A stretch of DNA of 64,000 nt from Salinigranum salinum (GTDB taxonomy: Archaea; Halobacteriota; Halobacteria; Halobacteriales; Haloferacaceae): contig NZ_VTOJ01000001.1 in NCBI RefSeq assembly GCF_009176545.1, positions 1,984,001-2,048,000 of the forward strand, in the 5' to 3' direction. The notes below the pieces were generated by a model. It saw only the letters and a program-made list of their open reading frames with translations. It searched no databases and was not told where the DNA came from. Shown one piece after another: positions 44,897 through 53,855 of this stretch (positions are counted from its first letter, which is position 1; each line of letters begins with the position of its first letter). The position numbers and the translations under genes were made by a program.

Positions 44897-45346
44897 ATGC
44901 CCGAAGTTGGTCCACCTCCACAGCACGGAACGACGCCGTGGAAGTACGCCCTCATCGGTGGGTTAGCTTCCCTTCCGTTCACCACCCTCAGCTACTGGCA
45001 AACGGGATCGGAACTCTCGCTTGGAGCAGTATTGTTTGGTGGTATCCTCGCCGGTTATCTGGCCAATCGCGCGGATGGTGCGGTCAGCGGGGTCGGGACT
45101 CGGGTCGGGGTGGTCGGCGGACTCCCGGTGCTCTGGGTCGTTTTCGACGTCCTTGCGGCCACGGGTGGGTTGGCCGGCCCAGCGTGGTTCGTGACGAGCG
45201 CGACGCTGCTCACGATCGGATTTACTATCGGAGTTGCAGTCGTCGGATTCGGACTCTCCGCGCTCATCGGTGAAGTCGGGACTCGAATCGGGAGCTGGGT
45301 GGCCGGCAACCAGCCCGATCAATCGACTCCGGTTGGCAACAGTTGA
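44897..45346 (+). CDS. DUF5518-like membrane protein
   Basis: The 149-residue protein has four hydrophobic segments: about 16-35 (KYALIGGLASLPFTTLSY), 43-56, 67-87 and 100-125, with the Gly-rich GGILAGYLANRADGAVSGVGTRVGVVGG turn. The layout is that of the haloarchaeal DUF5518 family. The next gene encodes a similar protein, so this may be a tandem pair. Confidence 0.75.
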   Translation: MPEVGPPPQHGTTPWKYALIGGLASLPFTTLSYWQTGSELSLGAVLFGGILAGYLANRADGAVSGVGTRVGVVGGLPVLWVVFDVLAATGGLAGPAWFVTSATLLTIGFTIGVAVVGFGLSALIGEVGTRIGSWVAGNQPDQSTPVGNS

Positions 45347-45349
45347 GCC

Positions 45350-45805
45350 GTGATACGACCAACACTGCCATCGTTCCATGTCTGCGACCTCTCGCCGGCA
45401 TGGCAATCCGCGCTCATCGGCGCACTCGTCTCGCTGCCAGTCGCTGTTGTTGTGAACTGGATGCCGAATTCGGAGGCGACCATCAGTGGTAGTATCATGA
45501 TCATCGGAGCGTTCCTCGCGGGAGTGATCGCCGCGCTTCGTTCGGCAGATCCGGACGCTGCTGGCTTCCGGGCTGGTCTCCTCGCCGGCGTTGTCGGCGT
45601 TTCCACGTTAACTTTGTCAGTAGTCGGTAACGCCCTCGGCGGTGGCATCGAAGCGTGGCCATTGTCTAGAGTCGTGTTCGTTGTTGTCGCCGGTGTTCTA
45701 TTCCTGTGTGTCGCTCCCGTCTTCGGTCTCGTGTTCGGCCGTGTCGGTGGTGGGTTCACGACTACTGTCATTTCACGATTAGTGACCGGGACAACCGAGT
45801 CGTGA
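45350..45805 (+). CDS. DUF5518-like membrane protein, second of a pair
   Basis: The 151-residue protein (GTG start just after the previous stop) repeats the four-helix layout with WQSALIGALVSLPVAVVVNW, GAFLAGVIAALRSADPDAAGFRAGLLAGVVG and a late VVFVVVAGVLFLCVAPVFGLVFG. It is likely a paralogue of its neighbour and co-transcribed with it. Confidence 0.72.
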   Translation: MIRPTLPSFHVCDLSPAWQSALIGALVSLPVAVVVNWMPNSEATISGSIMIIGAFLAGVIAALRSADPDAAGFRAGLLAGVVGVSTLTLSVVGNALGGGIEAWPLSRVVFVVVAGVLFLCVAPVFGLVFGRVGGGFTTTVISRLVTGTTES

Positions 45806-45944
45806 CAGATCCTCTCTGCTGAAAGAGATCGAGCGACTACATCGCATGGCCGGCGACGTCGGAGGTGACCTGATAGCGGAAACAGAATCTCGGTCGGCGA
45901 CCACGTCCCCGACGTCAGTCACGACAGCGGAGGATGCGACCACC

Positions 45945-46763
45945 ATGCACGCGGTCGTCCAGTCGGAGTACGGAGGCCCCGAGGTACTGGAGTACACCGA
46001 GGTAGAGAAGCCCACCCCGGAGATGACGAAGCCTTGGTCCGTGTCGTCGCCGCGTCGGTCGGTGCGGGCGACTGGCACCTCATGCGCGGGACGCCGTTCC
46101 TCATTCGACTCATCTACGGTGGCTATCGCCGTCCGAAGTTCCCGACCCCCGGCGTCGACATCACGGGTGAGATCGAGGCGGTCGGCTCAGCTGTCACGAC
46201 GTTTCAGCCGGGCGACGAGGTCATCGCCGACATCTCCGAACACGGGTTCGGCGGGTTCGCCGAGTACGTCTGTGTGCCGGTGACGGCGCTCGTCTCGAAG
46301 CCGGCCAGGGTCTCGTTCGAGGCAGCCGCAGCGAGCCCGACATCGGGCGTTGCCGCCCTCTAGGCGCTCCGCGATGTCGGTCGAGTCAAAGCCGGCGAGC
46401 ACGTCCTAGTCAACGGGGCCTCCGGCGGCGTTGGAACGTTCGCAGTGCAGGTCGCCAAGCATCTCGGGGCCGAGGTGACCGGTGTGTGCAGCACCGCGAA
46501 GATGGAATTGGTTCGCTCGATCGGTTCCGACCACGGCATCGATTACACCGAGACAGATATCACCACCGCGGGGACGCAGTACGACCTGATCCTCGATACG
46601 GGGGCCCCATTCGATGCGGGCGTACCGGCGCGCGCTTGCCCCGACAGGACGGTACGTCATAGTGGGCGGACCCACGGGTCGATTCCTGACAGCACTGGCC
46701 CTGGGTCCAGTGCTCTCGATGACCGGCACACAGAAACTCGTCATAGAACAAAGCGCAGAGTGA
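45945..46763 (+). pseudogene. zinc-independent alcohol dehydrogenase/quinone oxidoreductase pseudogene
   Basis: The coding sense can be followed through the expected order: MHAVVQSEYGGPEVLEYTEV, then a one-base frameshift near 46024 before VRVVAASVGAGDWHLMRGTPFL. PGVDITGEIEAVGSAV and PGDEVIADISEHGFGGFAEY follow, and then a nonsense codon TAG at 46361-46363 where related sequences have Gln. Next come LVNGASGGVGTFAVQVAKHLGAEVTGVC, a frameshift near 46602, and VGGPTGRFLTALALGPVL. The C-terminal end is missing. The intact family is the NAD(P)-dependent MDR quinone-oxidoreductase type. Confidence 0.85.
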
Positions 46764-46791
46764 CAATTACACTACTGTGGAGCTGATACAG

Positions 46792-46980
46792 TTAATTCAC
46801 CTCTGATCTATTGAATTGGATGATTTTAGTTTCGTATCCAAGTCCAACCAATAGTAAAACACCCCCGAGTGTGGCGAACAGAGTTGATGCTGAATAGTGA
46901 GTCGGCGGAATTCGAAACAGAAGCGCAAACAACATTGAACGACTACTCGTTACGAATGCAAGCTTCGTGTTCCGATTCAT
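46792..46980 (-). CDS. short possible membrane protein
   Basis: A 62-residue frame with two hydrophobic segments (about 11-24 and 33-50), in AT-rich sequence between a pseudogene and a hydrolase gene. Support is only the hydrophobic pattern, and it may be non-coding. Confidence 0.3.
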   Translation of the reverse strand: MNRNTKLAFVTSSRSMLFALLFRIPPTHYSASTLFATLGGVLLLVGLGYETKIIQFNRSEVN

Positions 46981-47122
46981 GTTATTATGATTGGATGTTG
47001 CGTTGTTCTTTTACTCTTCGATAAATGCTACCAATGATAATCTACTCCCAGAACGAGCGATGTTATCGCTCAATAGTCGTGTGATATCGTATCGGAACGA
47101 TATCTACGAGGGTGTTTTAATT

Positions 47123-47920
47123 CTAATCACTACTATCCGGGACTGGAGCCATCGCCCCGTCGATGAAGGAGCGTACCTGAGCGATAACACGATCAGGTGC
47201 TTCTGTCGGGCCACCGTGACCGACGCCGTCGAACTCGACGAACTGACTGTCCGAGAGGGCTTCGTCAACTGCACGGATGCCGTCTCGAAGGTGGGGCGGC
47301 CCTTCGGTTCCGGTCAGCAGGAGTGCTGGCTCGTCGATTTCTAGTGACTCGGGAAGCTGGTACTGTTCGATGGCGCGGTTGATCCGCGCAATGTTTTCGG
47401 TCAGAGCGACGATGTCAGGCCACGGTGGCCACTCGGCAAGCCACCCGTCGAGATCATCGATGTCGCCACCGTGCATGACCTCGCGGATATAGAACTTCAT
47501 CGCCTGTCGGCGTTCCCCGTCGTCGATTCGGGCCTGCATCTGTGATGCGAGGTCGGCCTGTTCTCTGTACTCTCCGACGAGGACTGCCGGCTCATACGCG
47601 ATGAGCTTCCCGATGGGTGCAGTTCGAGCGGTCTCAATCGCCAACAGGCCGCCGAACGAGTGCCCGAACAGAACAGGGGTTCCATCGACGGCGTCGATGA
47701 CTGCACGAACGTCTTCGACTCCCCGCTCGAGGCTATATTCCACGGTGTTGCCACTTTGTCCAACACCCCGTCTATGGGGGACGATGACGGTATAGTCCTC
47801 AGCAAATCGAGGGACTATCGGCTTCCAATACTGGGGCGAGGATCCACCGTGAAGGAGTATTAGTGGCGGTCCTTCTCCGTGTTGTTCGAACGCGATACTT
47901 GTACCATCAGCGGAGGGCAT
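47123..47920 (-). CDS. alpha/beta hydrolase
   Basis: The 265-residue protein has the alpha/beta-hydrolase order: LILLHGGSSPQYWKPIVPRF, the nucleophile elbow VLFGHSFGGLLAIE, a probable acid in EPALLLTGTEGPPHLRDG and a late His in FDGVGHGGPTEAP. Esterase, haloalkane or similar small-molecule hydrolysis is possible. A start 9 bases upstream gives three extra residues, and 47920 is the ATG of the conserved sequence. It lies in the accessory patch. Confidence 0.88.
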   Translation of the reverse strand: MPSADGTSIAFEQHGEGPPLILLHGGSSPQYWKPIVPRFAEDYTVIVPHRRGVGQSGNTVEYSLERGVEDVRAVIDAVDGTPVLFGHSFGGLLAIETARTAPIGKLIAYEPAVLVGEYREQADLASQMQARIDDGERRQAMKFYIREVMHGGDIDDLDGWLAEWPPWPDIVALTENIARINRAIEQYQLPESLEIDEPALLLTGTEGPPHLRDGIRAVDEALSDSQFVEFDGVGHGGPTEAPDRVIAQVRSFIDGAMAPVPDSSD

Positions 47921-47989
47921 TGTTTGCATTGGTGCACCTCGTAGTTCTAGTACGAGTGGAGTACGTCTGTCTCTCAGTCATCCGGCCTT

Positions 47990-48166
47990 TTATAATGAAG
48001 AGTGAGGGGCTAAGAACCCGCCATCTTCGACATCGAGAGAGACGCCTCGGACGGCCTCTGTTCCATCGTCGTACGTTACGTGGACGTCCTCTGCGTCGAT
48101 AGCAGTTTGACGCTCCGGGGTGTCCGCATCGGTCTCAGATTGGTGTCGTGCCTGTTGCAGTGCCAT
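47990..48166 (-). pseudogene. ABC-transporter ATPase fragment, cut before Walker A
   Basis: The 58-residue product starts MALQQARHQSETDADTP, then reads QTAIDAEDVHVTYDDGTEAV and GVSLDVEDGGF, the N-terminal strands of a DrrA-type ABC ATPase. It then leaves the homologous path (LAPHSSL, stop) exactly where the Walker A sequence (GPNGAGKT) should start. The remainder is absent, so this is a truncated gene or scar. Confidence 0.65.
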
Positions 48167-48264
48167 AGGCGAGTAGAAGATCAAAGATTGGCCCGGGTAG
48201 GGGATTCTCGAATTCTCGAGGGCGTTTAAGTTCCCCGTTCCGTCAACTGGCGAGTCGTGCTCTG

Positions 48265-48951
48265 TCAGTTCGAAAGCGGCGGCCACGTCGTAGCGACCGT
48301 CTCCTCGATGAGTTGGGTTTGGGCCCGGCGCAGTCGTTCAGAGACTGAAGACGGAGAGATGTCAAGTTCTGCAGCGACATCTTCCAGGGATGCCTGCCGC
48401 GGGATGTCGAAATGACCCAGCTCGTATGCGATTCGGAGTGCTTCGTGTTGACGGTCGGTCAGTCCGTCGCCCGGCGGTTCAGACTCTCCATCTTGGGTGA
48501 GGCGGTGTAACCGGAAGCCAGCGTTCCGCTGCCAGAACGAGGAGAACTTACGGAACGCGTCCCGGTTGGCGAACCAGCCGGTTTGTCGCCATCCGCCCGG
48601 CACCACAGTGATCCGTTCGATGATAGCGTCGGCAGTGGCGAGGGCCTCAAGACCCTCAAGATCGGCGAGATGCTCACCGAGTTGTTCCTCCAGACTGAGT
48701 GCCGGGAGCACCTGGTACCGACGAGTCTTTCCAGCCTCTCCAACGAGCGTCCACTCTCCGACGTCGTATGCGTCGGTGAAGGCGTTCTCGATTGCCGTCT
48801 GAGAACCGTCTTGGACGGTAACGAGAAACAGGGGGCGGTTCCCGTGATTGAACTGTATGTCGAGCGTCACTGTCGCTTCGCGGACATCTGCCGCCACGCC
48901 AGCGAGCGGTAGCGCCTGACAGTCGATGTCGAATTCAGCGACGAGTCCCAT
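48265..48951 (-). CDS. HTH regulator, bacterio-opsin activator-like
   Basis: The 228-residue protein has an N-terminal sensor-like domain (about 1-150) and a C-terminal helix-turn-helix (HTH_10, bat-like) with LTDRQHEALRIAYELGHFDIPRQASLEDVAAELDISPSSVSERLRRAQTQLIEETV. The SSVSERLRRAQ segment is the recognition helix. Such proteins regulate transcription in haloarchaea. It lies next to the ABC-ATPase fragment, so an original regulatory link is possible. Confidence 0.85.
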   Translation of the reverse strand: MGLVAEFDIDCQALPLAGVAADVREATVTLDIQFNHGNRPLFLVTVQDGSQTAIENAFTDAYDVGEWTLVGEAGKTRRYQVLPALSLEEQLGEHLADLEGLEALATADAIIERITVVPGGWRQTGWFANRDAFRKFSSFWQRNAGFRLHRLTQDGESEPPGDGLTDRQHEALRIAYELGHFDIPRQASLEDVAAELDISPSSVSERLRRAQTQLIEETVATTWPPLSN

Positions 48952-49163
48952 ATGTAGTTATTTCTATCTATCATATTGGTGCTGTCGAAACAGTCGATTC
49001 ACTCGAGACAGCTCGTCGAGAACCGGACTGCGCTGCCGCTTCAAACTCATCGCCGCCGGATCTGTCTGGCATCCTCCGCACCACGCAATTTGACGCTCTG
49101 TACGAGTGATTCGCCACCCCGCGTCCTGACCTGTGCGGGCGTGGTCGGTTGTCCCGTAACCTG

Positions 49164-49577
49164 CTACTCACAGGCCGTACAGTCGATACGGAAAAACTGG
49201 TGTGAGAGCTTCGCTTCCAGCGCTTCCTCGCCGCAGAAGACGCACACGCCATCGATGGGTTCAGGCCCAAATGACTCCGGTTGCTCGTAATTCCTGGATA
49301 CGATGAATCGGACGATGCGCTCACCAGCGTGCGAAAGCGAGTACCCATCATCGCTTTTCCGGAGATAGGTCCCAGTGAGTTCTCCTAAGTGGTACGACAG
49401 CTTCGACGTGTTCTCCACATCGACGTGGCCGTAAATCTCAGAGAAAGTGAGCTCGGCAGCTCCTGCCCCGACTTGTTCGAGTTCGTATTGCGCAACGGCA
49501 ACGGCACGTAGAATACCAACCCGTGTGTCGTCAGCGAGGAGGCGAAAAATATCCGTCGCCGAACGGTTGTCGGCCAT
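49164..49577 (-). pseudogene. ArsR-like regulator with premature stop
   Basis: The frame gives a winged helix, DNRSATDIFRLLADDTRVGILRAV through LTFSEIYGHVDVENTSKLSYHLGELTGTYLRKSDDGYSLSHAGERIVRFI, and then the start of a zinc-ribbon tail with VCVFCGEEALEAKLSHQFFRIDCTACE. It ends at TAG (49164-49166). The same frame continues past the stop as QVTGQPTTPAQVRTRGG and further, so a Ser codon may have become TAG. Typical family members are about twice this length, so it looks truncated. Confidence 0.6.
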
Positions 49578-49721
49578 TGTCTTTCGTATTTACTCTCAGT
49601 TCAGCGGTGATATTGACACCTCTAATCGTTGTGTCCTCGGACAAGAGATCACACTCCATTAGACACGGAGGTAACTGGCTACGACTATTTCTACACTGTA
49701 GCTAATAGCCTCGTGTTAGCT

Positions 49722-50350
49722 TTAGCATCGATTCCACCAGACGGCGAAGGCGTTCAGCCACGATTCCGCGGTCGGTAACCGCGCGTTCGAAATATATGAG
49801 AACGAAGAGGTTCGTCGTTTTACCTCACGAAAGATATATTTGATAACGTTCCGATTTCCATGGCGGCACACACGAAATCGGAGGCCGAGTCGATCCAGCG
49901 CGTTCTTGAGATGGTGTGCGTTATCGACGAAAACGTCACGTCTGAGATCTGCTGTTTCTCGCGGAGTTCACGAAGGAACAGCACGGTGAGTTGCGTCGTT
50001 CACGTCTGAAACAACCGTGCATGGAGGAATTGCTTTGTGTCGGGATCGATCGCGGCGTACAGCCAGTGACGCTGGCCGTTGACGCGAATCACTGTCTCGT
50101 CAACCGCAATCTGGTTCGGTTCAGCGCCGCTGCCGGGCTGTAGATCGGCTTTCTGTACCCAGTCGTGAATCGCGGTTCGGTTTCGCTCGACACCCAACCT
50201 ACCAAGATATTATTTAGTATTCAAAAGCGAGAGATCAGCAAGATGCAGCTGAATACCCACTTGAATCGCGAACTCGGGTGTCCGCTGCCGCTCCACAAAT
50301 TCCACGTCAATCGACTCGGCAGGTTCGTTGAGGCGGTTGAACTCGGACAT
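49722..50350 (-). pseudogene. IS6-family transposase, disrupted (ISH14/ISH15-like)
   Basis: Reading across lesions gives the normal order of a haloarchaeal IS6 transposase: MSEFNRLNEPAESIDVEFVE, an in-frame TAA where related proteins continue NT..YL, GVERNRTAIHDWVQKADLQP, AVDETVIRVNGQRHWLYAAI, TGA after LFQT, then RELREKQQISDV, a frameshift, NRNVIKYIFREVKRRTS and a C-terminus TAESWLNAFAVWWNRC. Two stops and one frameshift make it inactive. Confidence 0.85.
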
Positions 50351-50964
50351 AGAGCGTTCGAACCTCAACCGCCTCGTTCCTAACGTAACACGACCAAGAC
50401 GGACCGTGGGGAACGTCAAGTGGAGAGGATGAGTCCTGACGCCGGACGGGTATCCGTCCAAGGGACGCGTGAACCCTGGCCAAGTTTTAGCATACATTGA
50501 TACCCCCCCGCCTGTCGAGACCAACGTTTTTCGTGTCGCTCGTCGATGGGAGCTCATACGATGGCACATCGGCGGCATAGTCGCGTGGCACCGACCCACC
50601 ACGAACTGATCGCGATCAACGAAGAACTTGAGATCGCCCGAAGGGTGAGCGGATACTTGAGCGTCGCCGCGCCGAAGACACTAACCAAGCAACCCCCTCA
50701 TTCATGTATCAGGCGAACAACTTGTTAAAGAATGTTTTCCTGCACGACTTGCCCACCCCTATTTGATGCGCTCTCCGGGACTAGGTTCGGCTCGGTTAGG
50801 GGCTCGCGCTCACAGTTCGAATCTGTCCGCGACGGTCGGACGACGATCGACCGAAGGCGGAACAGCACGGTGAACGCGAGACCACTGCAGTGGAGAGGAG
50901 ATCTGACGTTACCTGCACGTAACTCGAAAGTCTGGGGAACGATGACGCGGACCGGAGCACCCCC
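50351..50964. other. gap without a recognised gene
   Basis: These 614 bp hold no supported gene. It follows the inactive IS6 copy and contains sequence that does not match the core-genome composition. Confidence 0.4.
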
Positions 50965-51642
50965 GTGACCATCATCGTCGAGATCTCGATCCCGACGAAC
51001 GCGTTCGAACTCGGAGAGATCCTCGACCCCCCACCGGGACTCAAGATCGAACTCGTCGAATTCGTACCGGTGAGCGATGGAACGATCCCCTACCTGTGGA
51101 TCGAGGGTGATCCGAAACTGTTCAGACAGTTCAAGCGACGGATTCGAGCCGACGAGCGAGTAAACAACTTCTGGAGCGAGGATGTCCAGAACGGACGCCG
51201 TTTAGTCCGCCTCGACTGGGATCCACATTCGGACGGCTTGCTCGACGCTTTCCTCAGCGAGGAGGTGATGATTCAGCACGGCGTTGGGACCAACAATGGA
51301 TGGCGGTTTCAACTGCATTTCAGAGATCACCGTGCCGCCGCCGAGTTTCAGCAGAAGTGCGTGGATACGAACGTGCCATTCACTATCCTCCGCATTTCGG
51401 ATCCGGAGTCGGAGGACGCGTTCGGTCAGTACGGCCTCACGGAAGCACAACTGGAGGCCCTCCTTCTCGCCCGCGAGGAAGGATACTTCGAGGATCCCCG
51501 AGAGATTACCCTTGAGCAACTCGGGGAACAACTCGGTATCACGCGTCAAGCCGTCTCTTATCGGATCCGTGCTGGGGTGAGGCATCTAATCGACGCCACG
51601 CTCCACGCAGAGAACGCTGATACGTACCCTGTGACGAACTAG
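50965..51642 (+). CDS. HTH regulator, bacterio-opsin activator-like
   Basis: The 225-residue protein (GTG start) has an N-terminal part with VTIIVEISIPTNAFELGEILD and WRFQLHFRDHRAAAEFQQK, then a C-terminal HTH: QYGLTEAQLEALLLAREEGYFEDPREITLEQLGEQLGITRQAVSYRIRAGVRHLIDATL. It is the same bat-like class as 48265-48951 and may be a paralogue within the accessory patch. A small HTH gene follows on the same strand with 71 bp between. Confidence 0.86.
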   Translation: MTIIVEISIPTNAFELGEILDPPPGLKIELVEFVPVSDGTIPYLWIEGDPKLFRQFKRRIRADERVNNFWSEDVQNGRRLVRLDWDPHSDGLLDAFLSEEVMIQHGVGTNNGWRFQLHFRDHRAAAEFQQKCVDTNVPFTILRISDPESEDAFGQYGLTEAQLEALLLAREEGYFEDPREITLEQLGEQLGITRQAVSYRIRAGVRHLIDATLHAENADTYPVTN

Positions 51643-51713
51643 GGAGCCCGTTAAAGCGCTTTACCAGGGTAAGAACGAACGTTTTGCAGTAGCGTGAGCA
51701 TCTTTCAAGAGCC

Positions 51714-52115
51714 GTGACACAAGACCAGAGTCTATCACCCACGGGTGCCGATCCGGCGTCAGGTCTCGAGGAACGAGCTCGGAGCGAGCTCTTGCGTGCA
51801 CTAAGCGATTCGAAGTCACGGAGTATTCTTCAGGCCACCGTTAGTCGACCGTCGACCGCCGCTGAGTTATCAGAGGAACTGGACCTTCCACTCTCGACGG
51901 TCTATCGAAAACTCGACCGCCTCCTTGAGGCATCACTCCTCCAAGAGACGCACCGACTGTCGTCTTCCGGAAGGCATCCATGCCAGTACCGCTGTACACT
52001 CGATTGGGTTCACATCGAGATGTCCGGGGAGGGTCGGCCCCTCTTCCAGATCCAGGCGTCTCTTCGGTCGGATACGTCATCCGAATCGGGATTCAACGGA
52101 GGTGACGACCAGTGA
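51714..52115 (+). CDS. small HTH regulator (ArsR-like)
   Basis: The 133-residue protein has a single winged-helix domain: SELLRALSDSKSRSILQATVSRPSTAAELSEELDLPLSTVYRKLDRLLEASLLQETHR, with STVYRKLDRL as recognition helix. The C-terminal part has RHPCQYRCTLDWVHIEM. The start is a GTG at 51714. It ends just before a region with gene fragments. Confidence 0.82.
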   Translation: MTQDQSLSPTGADPASGLEERARSELLRALSDSKSRSILQATVSRPSTAAELSEELDLPLSTVYRKLDRLLEASLLQETHRLSSSGRHPCQYRCTLDWVHIEMSGEGRPLFQIQASLRSDTSSESGFNGGDDQ

Positions 52116-52596
52116 CCAACTCCGAGCCGAGGGCGAACAAGCGGTTGCAGGAACTCTTCGTCGAAATTATCAGATAAAAGATATTTCTGGAGCGTCAACA
52201 CGAAAACTCCCGGACGACGAGTTCACGCGAGGTCTTCTCAGCCACATTAGACGACCGCTACGTACCGGGATTCGATTTCGACGATGGACTCGAGGACGCG
52301 ATCGGCTCTCCCGAAGGTGAGTCCTGACACGACTGACCGATCCCCCAAACGAAGCGTGGGAGACCGTGGCCCGTGAATTCATGATATACCCGCTTCGAGA
52401 GGGCATCCCACCAGACCCATCCACGTCTGGTACGCCGAGCAGCTCGTGTGACGGGACAGCAGTTGCCTAGAACGGCTTATTGTATCCTTTTTGTCGAGAA
52501 CGTCTCTCCCTCGGTGGAGGTGCCACGGGTGACTTCGGGTTTATTGACGGGACTGTCTGCTCGCGCGAGGTCTCTCACCGACTGTTTTTCCTCCAG
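52116..52596. pseudogene. unidentified coding fragments after the HTH gene
   Basis: A 19-codon start (GTG at 52112) ends at TAA. Later, frames such as SREVFSATLDDRYVPGFDFD and TDPPNEAWETVAREFMIYPL have protein-like acidic composition but no start and different frames. They look like remains of one or more decayed genes, but the family is not recognised. Confidence 0.35.
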
Positions 52597-53043
52597 TCAC
52601 GGCTCCGAATCGGAGTGTGCCTTCTCCAGCTCACCCAAGATCACGAGTTGGGCACGGATCGAGTCGATGAGTCGGCGATCGAGGTATCCTTCGGCCGCAA
52701 TCTGGTCTGCGACCGATTCCGCTTCGCGCTGGAGACTCTCGTACTCATCATCAGTTTGCCACTCCCTGTCAGCGAACCGCCAGAAACGAAGGAATCGTGT
52801 TTCGAGGCTATCCAGTTCGCGTTCAAGTTCTTCGAGTTCCCGGAGCGCGACCCACGCCGGTCCGGATGGTCCGCGTGCTTCCAGAAGCAACCGCGCGTAC
52901 CGCAGATCGCTCCAGTTACCGTCTTCGTCGGTAAGATAGACTATTGGATCGTCGTACCCCTCGGGGAGATCGGACTCGTCGGGTGGCCTCTCATAGGCGG
53001 CGGCGATTCGTTCGATGCGGTCCGCCAGCTCGTCCTCTGTCAC
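52597..53043 (-). CDS. acidic coiled-coil hypothetical protein
   Basis: The 148-residue protein (GTG at 53043; a TTG 12 bases upstream would add four residues) has DEDGNWSDLRYARLLLEARGPSGPAWVALRELEELERELDSLETRFLRF and a heptad-like charged C-terminus, consistent with a coiled coil. No domain is recognised. It is the last clear gene before the tRNA-Ser gene. Confidence 0.65.
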   Translation of the reverse strand: MTEDELADRIERIAAAYERPPDESDLPEGYDDPIVYLTDEDGNWSDLRYARLLLEARGPSGPAWVALRELEELERELDSLETRFLRFWRFADREWQTDDEYESLQREAESVADQIAAEGYLDRRLIDSIRAQLVILGELEKAHSDSEP

Positions 53044-53222
53044 GGCTCTCCTCAATGGTACGGATTTGTCTCGAATATAATTGGTTGGTAGTTCCCATCC
53101 GATTAGAAGTGATTGTGTTCTTCCTGTTATGTCCCTCAGAGAGTGGGAGAGAGCCGACTCGACGCGTCGGGTCTTCGAATGTTCTCACTACGATGCCCTC
53201 TCACGTGCGAAACTAGCGTGAC

Positions 53223-53306
53223 CGGTGGGAGTGGGATTCGAACCCACGAGGCCTTTCGGCCACCTGCGTTCCAGGCAGGCACGTTTGTCCACTCCGCCAT
53301 CCCACC
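53223..53306 (-). tRNA. tRNA-Ser (anticodon GGA)
   Basis: The minus strand folds as a class II tRNA: acceptor GGTGGGA pairs with TCCCACC, the anticodon stem CCTGC/GCAGG holds loop CTGGAAC with anticodon GGA, and a long variable arm TGGCC-GAAA-GGCC is typical of serine tRNA. TPsiC arm GTGGG-TTCGAAT-CCCAC is standard. No CCA is encoded. The 3' end faces the accessory patch. Confidence 0.96.
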
Positions 53307-53405
53307 ACGTGCGACCGTCGAGGCGGTGAAGCAGCGTTCGGTCCGGAGGAGGGTCATGTCCAATGACTCGTCGTTCGCACAGCCTTCGCCGGCAGTTTCA
53401 CACGC

Positions 53406-53855
53406 TCATTCGGTGTTCTCCTCCGTTTGTGCTCCGTGAGACTCAGCCCATCCGCCACCGTCGACCACCTCGAAGAGCTGCTGCCAGTTCTCGTCGTCCT
53501 CGCTCTCTGGAAGCTGATCCCGCAACTGTTGGAAATCCGACTGTGGAACGAGTGTGTGGACGAGGTCGATCACGACGCGGGCGTGATACGCGGCATCAGC
53601 GGGGTCCGCGTTCTCGATTTCGCTCACCCGCGAGACGAACTCCTGCCAGTCGAACCGCTGGCCGTGTTCTCTGACCGCGCCGGTCATGTACCACTTGATC
53701 TCCATCGGGAGAGAGGCAGCAAGATCCTCCGCTGCGCCGGCCGGGATTCGTTCTCCCAGTGTCATCAGCGTCGCCCGAGTTGTCCGCACGGCTTCGCCGG
53801 TACCGGGGAGTTCGAGTCGATGCTGGACCGTCCCGGTGAATTCATCGAAATTCAT
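53406..53855 (-). CDS. DUF2267 family protein
   Basis: The 149-residue protein starts MNFDEFTGTVQHRLELPGTGEAVRTTRATLMTLGERIPAGAAEDLAASLPMEIKWYMTGAV, matching the DUF2267 pattern (FDEFxxxVQxR, TLMTLGERIPxGxAxDLAAQLP). The helical fold and function are unknown. The ATG at 53855 is preferred over one 33 bases upstream because it begins the conserved sequence. Confidence 0.9.
   Translation of the reverse strand: MNFDEFTGTVQHRLELPGTGEAVRTTRATLMTLGERIPAGAAEDLAASLPMEIKWYMTGAVREHGQRFDWQEFVSRVSEIENADPADAAYHARVVIDLVHTLVPQSDFQQLRDQLPESEDDENWQQLFEVVDGGGWAESHGAQTEENTE

Noticed and set aside
53223..53306. tRNA end duplicated as an attachment site
   Set aside because: I looked for a second copy of the tRNA-Ser 3' end to the left but saw none, so no att site is reported.
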